Shown here in pieces: positions 22,757-32,979 of a stretch of 64,000 bases of DNA (positions within the stretch are counted from its first letter, which is position 1; each line of letters opens with the position of its first letter). The translations under genes were made by a program, and so were the position numbers. The notes below the pieces were generated by a model. That model worked only from the letters and a program-made list of their open reading frames with translations. It was not told the origin of the DNA and made no database searches. Source of the DNA: Amanita rubescens (Eukaryota; Basidiomycota; Agaricomycetes; Agaricales; Amanitaceae); the NCBI GenBank assembly GCA_015039365.1, contig WION01000082.1, positions 62,001 to 126,000 of the forward strand, given 5' to 3'.

Positions 22757-23213
22757 TTTATCTCAATAGTTCTGTGGCTGTACATGTCTCGGATGTTTCT
22801 TGTCCTGGTCTCAGCTACTAGTAACACACACTGGCACTTGCCATCCACAACCCCGACCTGTTCCGTTGTTTGCCGCGCGTTCCGTCCTCCGCCTGAAGGC
22901 TGAAGCTGAAGTATGACTGGTGCCTGCCTGCGTGTGTGACCTCAAGAATCTTAATCAGGTCGCGCGACACATACATCACTGAAGCCACTACGACCGCGCC
23001 GATGTTCCCAAATGTTTCCAACTGTAAGCCTGTACCTCCTAGCACCACCTGATCCTGCTATATTGATATATAATCCCTGTTATACTACAATTTAATAATG
23101 GGGACTCACCCAACGTTGTCCCCCTCCCGCCGCTTATAGCCCCTTATAGCAACGCGTGACGCGTCACGCGTGTGGTCACCAGTTTAGCCTCGTGGCTTTC
23201 CTTGCCTCCCTCC
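22757..23213. other. Intergenic with one weak ORF
   Basis: A minus-strand frame at 23048-22818 (LETFGNIGAVVVASVMYVSR) has a hydrophobic stretch and could be part of a small membrane protein, but it has no family match I recognise. The remainder is a divergent upstream region between the MYND gene and the NACHT-WD40 gene. Confidence 0.3.
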
Positions 23214-26200
23214 ATGGCCGACCGACGTGAAGGCACTGCACGAACGATATTCAAGACGCTCCTAAAGCCCATTGATAAGTGGCGCAAATCAGCCAGCGCC
23301 TCGGCTAGCCCGTCGAGTTCAACTCGGGTTTCCATTTCCTATGCATCTGACGCTCACGATCCTGTCTCAAGAAGTGCAGGGCCGACGGGTTCAAGTAAGT
23401 ATATTGGTCCCATCTTAGTTTTATCCGACTCAAACTCTTGCTAGGCGCCGATGCTACCTTGAATCAGGGTATGGATTTCTACCTCACAGATCTAGCGGAC
23501 TCAGCCCACTATCCAGGTCCTACCACCCCCTTCCAGTCAGTAAAACATCTTTCATTAAGCATTCCGGATCTGCGAGGTCCCGCTGTTCAAGGTGAGATTG
23601 CAATACGCCCGGTCGTCGCGTCTGAGAATTGACTTCGAGCACGGCCGTGAAATCCGACTCGTACTGAAGAACCAGCGTCGATTAATTCTCAAATGCCGGT
23701 CTCGGATTGGAAGGCGACTACAAAACAGGGTCTTGGAGTAGCTTCGCGGTTCGCCCAAACGCTCCTCAAGAAGCTGCCGGACTGTGTCAATACTAATCCA
23801 GTTAAGATGGCACTCTCCATTGTTAAGGCGGTCATCGAGATAAAAGAGGTGGGTCGTCATCCTTGTATCTCGACCACAGGTTGACTATTATCTCAGGCGG
23901 TCGGAGAAAACAAGGACGAGCTTGCACAACGTCTCGAAGACACAGCGAACAGACTCATGTCTGTGGAGGGGGCTTTAGCTATTGGTATTCCGAAGGCTGC
24001 CGAACAGAAGATGGAGAAACTCAAACAGTACGTCGTCCTCCCTGCGTCAAATGGTATACCACAATGAACGCGTCGCCATCTAGGATCCTTCAGGAAGAAA
24101 TGAAGAAGTTAGAAGACCTCACCCATAAGTCGCTGGCCATACGGACGCTAGACCATGAAGAATATCAGAAGATGATCGGCCAAATCTTTCAACGCGTAAA
24201 TGGTGCTACGACATCCTTCCAGGTCCATACTCTTATATTCGTCTAAGCTTATGTATTTGCTCATTGTTTGTTCCCAGTTCGAAATGGCGAACAGCATCCA
24301 GGAAACGGCGAACATAATGCACGACGACATCAAGGCAAGTATCTCGGTTTCCTGGCTTGTGACCAACACTGATTGATTGAACAGAAAGAGGCCCTAAAAA
24401 GCCTGCGTCCCTCCGAGAAGGCCGACCACAATACTATTCTCGAAGAGCAGGGCCTGAAGCGGGAAGTGTGCACGGACGGAACGCGTGTCAAGATATTGGA
24501 AGATATTATCAAATGGGCTAATGATTGCTCATCAGACAGCCCGTGTGTCTTCTGGCTGACTGGTCAAGCTGGCTCCGGCAAAACCACAATTGCGTATACC
24601 ATAGCCAAACGATTCGAGAAGGATGGTGAAGCCAACGAGCTCACCGTCTTGGGCGGCAACTTTTTCTGCTCACGACAATACCAAGAAACACAAGCCCAAA
24701 CCCGTATCATTCCCACCATCGCCTACCAGCTTGCTCGTAAATGCAAATCGTATGCAAACACTTTGCATGTTGCCGACAAATTCGACGCCGTCAATCACGA
24801 CGTCTCCCGCCAGATAAAGAGTCTTCTTCTTGGACCTTGGCAACTGTCCGAAGCCACACGCCCCCTGAACTACCACCCTACCTCGTTATCATCGATGCTC
24901 TCGACGAGATCAAGGACAACGGAGGGTCAGCATTTCTGCGCGACCTGCTCACAGCAATCAACAAAGACGATATCAGAGGCTTAAAGTTTCTCGTGACGAG
25001 TCGATCGGATCCTAAAATTGTTACACTCTGCGAGTCCTTCGCGTCCGAGGCCGTTTGTCGTCTCCAAGACGTGCCGATCGAAGAGGCAAAGTCAGACATC
25101 AAGATGTACTTGAACATCAAGCTGCCGAAGCTTGCTGGCAGTCCAGAGCTGGCCAAGGTTGGACAACAGGCGGGTGGTCTGTTCATCTACGCTGCGACGG
25201 TGGTGAGGTATTTGACCCGGTGTAACTCGATCTCCCCTAAAGAGCAGACCGAGATGCTTAACAATCTCCTTTCCAAATCGGCTTCCGCAAGTGCTACATT
25301 CTTAATTGACATATTATACCGACAAATTCTGCACGACGCGTTTTCGGAGTTCGAAGGAAATATCTTGACTCGCCGATTGCATTCCTTTATACCTTCCTAT
25401 GTACGGCTGAACGCACATCACCCTCTACCGTTGCTGCGCTCATCGCAGGCAATGATAATGAAGCCGCAAAGGCCGTTTTGGATAATCTCCATTCTGTGCT
25501 ATATACCCAGGACGATCGGGTTTTTTGGTACCATGCCTCGTTCCCCGACTTCATTTTTGATCCAGCCCGGTCAAACTTCTGCGTTGGTGAGAAGAACTTT
25601 CTGTTTTCGTGTAACGAACCAGCACACCACAATCTTCTTAGTGAATCGTGCTTCGGCGTCATGAAGTCCAGTTTGCGATTCAACATGGGTGATATAACTT
25701 CATCCTTCCCGTTCGACCGTGACAACGCCGCTGCGCTGTCTAAGCAGGTTGACCAGAACATCACTGCTGTTCTTAGGTACTCATCTCGCCACTGGACTTA
25801 CCACTTGCCATTGCCCCAGCTCATCAATACCAATAATCTTCGTTGCTGCATTTCGGAGTTCCTCCAAATTCGTGTCCTGTTCTGGATCGAGGGTATGAAT
25901 TTGCTTGGATTATGCAATCAGTGTACCCCAATGCTTCAGCATGCACGTCAGTGGGTATTGAAGGTATGGATTGCAAGGCTTGAGTTGTGCTGCAAGAACT
26001 AACAGTGTCGGTCAGTACGGGAACAGTTATTCGGAATTGGCAGGTGACCTTTGTGAAGCTGCCAATTTTGCTACCTATTTTGCTGGGAGCCCGGCTGCCG
26101 AATCGACACCGCATCTGTACATCTCGGCGTTGGCAACATGGTCGCGGGAAACTAGTCTCTCTCGGAAGTGGAAAAGCCAATTCACTCGCATCCCTGTCTT

Positions 26201-27287
26201 TACGCATACCAAAGGCAGTAGTATTGATTTGCCATTGATGACGATATCAGCTAGGGGAATAATCTTCGCTGTTGCATTTTCAGGGGACAGCACGCGGATT
26301 GTGTCTGGGTCGTCTGACAAGTCTGTGCAGGTGTGGGATGCGTCAACAGGTGTGGAGTTGAATAAGCTGAAGGGCCACACCGGGTGGGTCAATTCGGTCG
26401 CGTTCTCGAGCGATGGGACGCGGATTGTGTCTGGCTCGGATGTCAACTCTGTGCGGGTGTGGGATGCGTCGACAGGTGTGGAGCTGAAGGAGCTGAAGGG
26501 CCACACCGGGTTAGTCATTTCGGTCGCGTTTTCGAGCGATGGGACGCGGATTGTGTCTGGCTCGGATGACAAGTCTGTGCGGGTGTGGGATGCGTCGACA
26601 GGTGTGGAGCTGAAGGAGCTGAAGGGCCACACCGAGGAAGTCAATTCGGTCGCACTTTCGAGCGATGGGGTATGGGTTGTGTCTGGCTCGTCTGACAATT
26701 CTGTGCGGGTGTGGGATGCGTCAATAGGTGTGGAGTTGAAGGAGCTGAAGGTCCAGACTGAGTGGGTCAATTCTGTCGCGTTTTCGAGTGATGGGACGCG
26801 GATTGTGTCTGGCTTGTATGACAACTCTGTGCGGGTGTGGGATGCGTTGACAGGTGTGGAGCTGAAGGAGTTGAAGGGCCACACCGGGTGCGTCAATTCT
26901 GTCGCGTTTTCGAGCGATGGGACGCGGATTGTGTCTGGCTCATCTGACAACTCTGTGCGGGTGTGGGATGCGTCGACAGGTGTGGAGCTGAAGGGCCACA
27001 CTGAGTGGGTCAATTCGGTCGCGTTTTCGAGCGATGGGACGCGGATTGTGAGCTCGGATGACAAGTCTGCAAGTGTAGGATGTGTTGATGAGTACTTTCC
27101 TTGGAATCTGACAAACACAAATTGGATTATTTCTTCTCAGGGGCAAAACTACCTCATGTGGGTGCCACAAGAAGTTGGATTGCTTTCACCTTTCAATATT
27201 CTCATCATTTCTCGTTCTGGATTTGCCACTGTTGACTTTTGTCAGGCCATGATAGGTCTTGGTTGGGTTCACTGTTATACACCATAG
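23214..27287 (+). CDS. NACHT-WD40 STAND protein (two apparent frameshifts)
   Basis: Start MADRREGTARTIFKTL at 23214, several small N-terminal exons, a helical segment (EEMKKLEDLTHKSL), then the NACHT domain with Walker A GQAGSGKTT (about 24.57 kb) and Walker B LVIIDALDE (about 24.89 kb). It ends in seven WD40 repeats from 26.26 kb and a short tail. Two single-base shifts break the frame: near 24863, where five Cs would need to be six (ATRP to PELPPYLV), and near 25393 (LTRRLHS to YTFLCTAERTS). Both are in homopolymers, so either the gene is dying or the sequence has errors. An in-phase intron (donor after WVLK, about 25965) joins the WD40 exon at YGNSYSEL. NACHT-WD40 proteins are NLR-like signalling ATPases; HET-E of Podospora acts in heterokaryon incompatibility. 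Confidence 0.8.
26256..27080 (+). repeat. Near-identical WD40 repeat block
   Basis: Seven units of about 126 bp (42 codons), each around VNSVAFSSDGTRIVSGS and VRVWDASTGVELKELK. Several are almost identical at the DNA level; differences cluster at a few positions such as after GHT and after VSGS. The last unit is degenerate (SSDDKSASVG). Confidence 0.9.
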
Positions 27288-27796
27288 GCCATCAGGATTT
27301 CGGCTTAAAATAGTGTCAGAACTATGTTCCACACTATCTCAAGGTCACCATGAGTGATGACGAAGGGAGAGGAAAGAAGGATGAGATTCATGGTAGAGTG
27401 TACTACATACAAGATTATCGCAAGACTGGCTACTAGTCTCGTAGTACAGGGCTGTATATATACACTACTACTACATCAAAATGAAGCAAATTGGTTGCAG
27501 TGATGACACAATTCAATTGCAGCTCAACAGTGAGAGTCTAGTAGTTCCATACTTTTCAACTCCACCACATTTTTTGAATCTTCTCCATTACATCTTTTGT
27601 TACAGACCTGTTCCAGCAAAAACTTCTCCTGCCTTTCCTGGCCTACTAATCTATTGACTTTTGCTACACACATTCATACTTTCCGTTCTGCTTATGCCCC
27701 AGTGCCCTTTCCATTTCTGCCTAGTACAAATGATAAATATGAGCTCAATGCAAAGGCCATGAGCCAATAAATCACCTGGATGTCATGTGGTGTGTT
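27288..27796. other. Intergenic, AT-rich and CpG-poor
   Basis: No gene recognised. It may contain 3' exons or the UTR of the minus-strand GTPase gene, whose end I could not fix. Confidence 0.4.
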
Positions 27797-30700
27797 TCAC
27801 CCTGCCATAAATTGTCCATAAATAGTGCATGACAAAACAATGCACATCATACCATCAATGTGAGTCACCTGCCTATGGAGCAATGTGACAAAATCTTGAT
27901 GGCCAGTGTGGATAAAGTCAGGAATGATGTAAGCCTTCAGCTTCTGAAAATAGCCTTTTTGCTTGTATTGATCCAAGGCTTCAGTGACTGATACCAAAAA
28001 TGGTTTATTGATCCAGAAGGATAGCTTTGCAATGATAATAATTGCTTGAAAGGTTAAGCATATATACTATAAATGAAAAGGGATGATTTACAAAGTAAGA
28101 CTTGGAAATCAGTAGGCTGGTTGCAGTGGTATCAGTTGTGTAGTACTACCCATAAAAAAGAAAAGAAAAAACCTTGACTGCAAAGTTCCTTTGCTTGTTC
28201 CCAAACATGGTAAAAAGTTCATGCTACATAGTACTATGAGATAGAGTAATAACTCCAATCTCCCAAGACCTACACACTAACACACAAACTAATATAAAAT
28301 CAATACCTTATGAACTGGCATCACTCACCTAGAAGTAAAGAAAGTCATATAAGTGGGATCATGATGTGGGAGTTTGTTCACTAAGATAAAATCTTACAAT
28401 CTATGATGATGATGATGATGTAAAAGCAAGTAAGATATGGACAAGATATGGCAACATGCTCACTTTCTGACATACATAGGATGTAATAATATGTCATTCA
28501 TGAATTGAGCTATGCTGAGGATGCAGTTCAGAAAATGTGCAATGTCACTCACAAGCTGTTTGTCAAAGGAAAAGATGTGAGACAGCCTTTCATAAAATGT
28601 GCAATGTCACTCACAAGCTATTGGTCATAGGAAAAGATGTGATGAGATGCCTTTCCCAAACATGTGCAATGATGTCACTTACATCCTGTTGGTCATAGAA
28701 AAGTTGTGATGGGACTGTCTTTCACAACATATGCAATGTGGTGACTCACTCCCTGTTGGTTGTAGGAAAGATGTGAGCAGACTACCTCTCACTTGAAAAT
28801 GTGAAATGTCACTCACAAACTGTTGGTTACAGGAACAGATGTGATGAAACTGCCTTTCACAGCATGTGCAGTGTCACTCACAAACTGTGGAAAAGATGTG
28901 ATGATACTGCCTTTCACAAAATGTGAATGTGCATTGTCACTCACAAACTGTAGGTCATAGAAAAAGATGAGACAGCCTTTCACAAAGTGTACAACATCAC
29001 TCACAAACTGATGATCACAGGAAAACATGTGTGAGACTATCTTTTACAAAATGTTGAATGTCACTCACAACCTGTTATTCATAGGAAAAGACCATGAGAC
29101 TTGCTATTACAAAATGTGCAATGTCACTCACTCGCTGTTGATCAAAGGAACAGTTGTGATGAGACTTCCTTTCACAAAATGTGCACCATCACTCACAACC
29201 TGTTGGGCATAGGAAAAAATGTGATGAGACTGCCTTTCACAAAATGTGCAATGTAGTGCTCACTTGCTGTTGGTCATCAGAAAAGAGGCAATGAGACTGC
29301 CTTTCACAAATGTGCAATGTGTCACACTCACTCCCTGTTGATCAAATGAATAGATCTGATGAGATTACCTTTCACAAATTTGCAATGTTACTCACAAGCT
29401 GTTGGGAAAAGGTATGGGTGTGATGAGACTTCCTATCACAAAATGTGCAATGTAACTCACAAACTGTTGGTCATATGAAAATATGTGATGATTGCCTTTC
29501 TGTCACTCACTCGCTGTTTGTCATAGAAAAGGATGTGATGAAACTACCTTTCACAAAATGTGTAATCTCACTCACTCGCTGTTGGTCATAAAAAAAGGAG
29601 TGATGGGGCTGCCTTCCACAAAATGTGCAATGTCACTCACTTCCTGTGGGTCATAGGAGAAGATGTGATGTGACTGCCTTTAACAAGATGCTCACTCGCT
29701 GTTGGCCATAGGAAGAGGTTGTCTTTTCTTTCACAAAATGTGCAATGTCACTCACTCCCTGTTGATCATAGGAAAAAATGTGATGAGACTGGCTTTTACA
29801 AAATGTGTAATGGCACTGACTTCCTGTTGATTATAGGAAAAGATATGATGAGAATGCCTTTCACAAAATGTGGAATGTCACTGACAAGCTGTTGGTCATA
29901 GGAAAAATGTGATGAGACTGCATTTCACAAAATGTGCAATGTCACTCACTCCCTGTTGGTCATAGGAAAAGATGTGATGAGACTTTGCCTGTGGAATGTC
30001 ATGGTCACTCACTTCCTGCTCATCCATCATAGGAAAAGGTGTGATGGAACTGAATTTCACAAAATGTGGAATGTCACTCACTCCCTGTTGGTCATAGGAA
30101 AAGATGTAATGAGACTGCCTTCCACAAAAATCTTCAATGTTGCTCACATCCTGTCAGTCATAGGGAAAAAGTACTTAGCAAAGCATTTCAGAAATATTTG
30201 CAATGCTACTCACATACTGTTGGTCATAGGAAAAGGTTATATTTGAACCACTAAGCTAGCAATGACATCCTGCTAACCTCCTATGTTTATAGGAAAAGTT
30301 GTGATTTCATTGCTTTTACAAAATTTTGCAATATCACACACAATCTGTAAAACAAGAGGTGTCAAAATTATATTGTATCAAAGGGCCAGCATGACTCACT
30401 TCCTTTTGGAACAGAATTAGCATCATGAATGGAGAGAAAAAATAAAAACAATGGAACTGACTCTCTTTTTTGATAGCATTTCATGTGATGAATTTACATC
30501 TCACAAAAGGATCACATACATCCTGTTTGTTTTGCAATAGCTTGTGAAGAGGCTTTGGAAAGGAGACATATTTACTGTCTGTTGTTTTGGAACAAGATGT
30601 AATGTTTATAAGCAAAAAGAAAGGAAATGTCACTTACTTCCTGTTATTAAGTAATTTGTTCATACTCTTTTTCAGATAATAGTATGTCATTAACCTTCTA

Positions 30701-32612
30701 TTGTTCATTGAGTTATGTCTGATAAGCTGCACAAACATTAATGTTACTTACTTTCTTTAAGCAGGTTAGATGTGGTGTAAAGCAGTTTTGTCACTACTCA
30801 CTCCCTGCCAATGAGAGACTGGAATGACAAGGCTGCTTACAATGATAGATCAACTCACTTGCTATTGGTCATATGATGCACCATTGGATAATCTACCACA
30901 AATCAAAATGGATTCATGTTACTCACTTCCTGCAGATTATGAGTCAAGACTGTTCATCACAAAAGAGGGCATTACACACAAACTATTGTCATGAGACAAT
31001 ATGTATATCAGATCTGTGCTAGTTCGATGTCACTTACCCACTGATATCAATAATATCAGATCTTGCCACCAAAAGAGTAGGGTGACAACTAGCCTGTGTG
31101 TCACTCAGTTGTTCATTGGACATCTGAAGTGATTAATTTGTTTTCATATGAGGGCAAAGTTGGTTTGTTACTTACCCCCTGATGAACTTTTGCAAGTATT
31201 CATCATTTCACATGAAGGCCACTTACCTCCCTGTCCACCTACATACTTCCATTTAACTTTTCATAAACTGATGTGCAGTTTGCATACCCAGAAATGTGGA
31301 AATTTTGAAAAAACTATGAGAATGACATCATCCCATGTCCAATGTTTATGTTTCAGAACATGTCTGAACAATGTTAATGTAAGTAAGTCACATTCTGAAT
31401 GTGACCCTCACTGAAGTGCAGATTTAACACAAAGTTCAAGATTATTCATCTGTGTTGAAACAAACAAATGATGCATGCTGTCATCATCTATTGTATCAGC
31501 AGTTTGTTGAGTTAATTCAGCACAATTCTTCTCTGGTAAATCCATGTCTATGAAACAACATTACTCCCTCTTTTCAGGAAGAAATTTTGATCAATCTCAC
31601 CTTCCAATCTCACATATGTTTTGGGAGGATATTTGACATCCAGAACTTTAGGAAGATAAACTTGCTGAAACCTGATTTCAGCAATTTCCCTGGCCCTCTC
31701 CCAATTATCTTCATTTTTTCCATCAGTCAAGTTGACAAATTCACTAGCTATTTGACCATCAAACTTAGTGAATATAACCACCAAAGGAGCTGTTAAGGAA
31801 ATATTCAGTAGTCAGTACACTGTCGATTACTGCTTAGCAGATTTTATAACAATTTGGCCAATGGAAGGGGGGTAACAATGTCACCCCTTTTCCCTTGGCT
31901 CATGGGCAAACCTCTCCAAAACCAACAAGATGAGTATAAATTCATTAGCAATTACCTCTTCCTGTCCCTTTATCAAAAAATTCAAGTTCTGCAGGTAGAA
32001 TGGGACGTGGGCTATCCATGGGTATGCAGTACCTACAGGGAGCTTGGTCAACCAATCATGTAAATGGATAAATGATAAATCAAGGTACCAAATTGCATGC
32101 AACTGATTTTTCAGCTCAGTTTCTGCAGACCTCTTCTCAATGAAATTCCAAGCAACCTCCAACTCCTCAGTAGAACCAGATTCAAACCCCTGAGAGTCAT
32201 GGAAGATAAAGTTACTCCCAGGGTATGTAATCTGATGTTCAATATCATGTAGGCCTCTCTGTTATCAATGTATATGAGTGGGCACATCCATACATTATGA
32301 TTAAGTGCACCTCAATTGATGGGGTCAAATGAGTTGCAGATGCTGCCAGTTCTTGGCCTGCAGGAAACTCAATATACAGAAGAAGTGCAATATTCAACCT
32401 GACTTACCACCCTTGTCATATATCATGGGTTTTGTTCCCTTTGCTACACCACAAACCTTCTCAAGGATAGTTGTCTTGCCTGCATTAGCCCTCCCTATGA
32501 CAAGGATACGAAAATGTGGGCATAGGTATTGTTCCCTGAGCATTTTAACATTTGTCTCATCTGTACCTGATATGTACCAGTCAGATAATGGAGATGCCAA
32601 GACATCAATCAT
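27797..32612 (-). CDS. P-loop GTPase with second single-codon exon array
   Basis: Minus-strand paralogue of the gene at 12-5254. Exon 1 is 32612-32408 (FRILVIGRANAGKTTILEKV). Next come FIFHDSQGFESGS and NQLHAIW (about 32.2-32.1 kb), YCIPMDSPRPILPAELEFF (about 32.0 kb), and VVIFTKFDG (NKxD) through VRLE (about 31.78-31.6 kb). DMDLPEKNCAELTQQTAD follows, then HVLKHKHWTWDDVI ending SKFPHFW, a 12-nt exon (31238-31227), and about 45 one-codon exons down to 28286. Junctions W|Y, G|V and the one before DMD match the first gene in position and phase. A terminal coding block (ALDQYKQKGYFQKLKAYIIP) lies at 27997-27797; the exact 3' structure is uncertain. The whole gene, exons included, is AT-rich and CpG-poor. 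Confidence 0.72.
28398..30280 (-). repeat. Tandem intron-plus-codon array of about 65 bp, minus strand
   Basis: Units read, on the minus strand, GTGAGTGACATTGCAC... to ...TATGACCAACAG, then three variable bases. The codon blocks (lower coordinate) are at 28398, 28464, 28553, 28615, 28683, 28750, 28817, 28882, 28945, 29005, 29069, 29132, 29197, 29264, 29332, 29396, 29461, 29511, 29576, 29641, 29696, 29756, 29821, 29886, 29950, 30013, 30082, 30148, 30214 and 30278 (or 30267). Codons include GGA, GAA, CGA, TTT, CTT, GTT, GAT, CAA, TAT, AAA and ATT; no stop. Unit length is about 50-90 bp, but the AG-to-GT gap stays at 3. A GAT microsatellite lies nearby at about 28404. Confidence 0.85.
30342..31238 (-). 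other. Single-codon exon array, heterogeneous 5' part of the second gene
   Basis: Before the homogeneous block, introns of diverse sequence separate 3-nt exons at (lower coordinate) 31176, 31038, 30980, 30927, 30859, 30802, 30752, 30695, 30638, 30576, 30520, 30462, 30400 and 30342. The first array exon, 31227-31238, is 12 nt (four codons). Acceptors include CAG, TAG and AAG; donors include GTGAGT, GTAAGT, GTATGT, GTTAAT and GTCAGT. Between 31044 and 31175 I see one long intron or a decayed unit. Confidence 0.6.
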
Positions 32613-32979
32613 ATTGGATCACTCAATGCAAGTCCGACACTGATAGTGTCTGCCATTACTAGAATCAAGTGTGTACCAAAGCAAGGATTGCAGGGATAGA
32701 TCACAATGCTGGCATAAATTCAATGACCTAAGTTTGTATGGCTCGACATACTCGACATACCACTGGTATGGGAAGCAATAGATGGTGCGTCGACGACTCA
32801 ACGGGTGTCACGTGTGACAGTAATTCGAGTCGAGTCAAATCTGGGTGTGTTCGGTCAACCAGAGAGTTGAGGACTTGTGAAGGATGTGTGGTCAAAGAGG
32901 TGAGAGCCCGGTGTGGCACCGCATGTCCACGAGGCTAATACCAGCAGTGACCCCCGAAACCGATCTGCTGATCTGATGC
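32613..32979. other. Intergenic between the GTPase and Ppo genes
   Basis: Presumed promoter of the minus-strand GTPase gene. The change from CpG-poor to CpG-normal sequence occurs near 32740. No gene seen. Confidence 0.4.

Noticed and set aside
26075..27118. Long minus-strand ORF opposite the WD40 repeats
   Set aside because: Shadow of the repeated WD40 coding sequence; its repeats mirror the sense strand.
28404..28421. GAT microsatellite as a functional element
   Set aside because: Short simple repeat with no further context.
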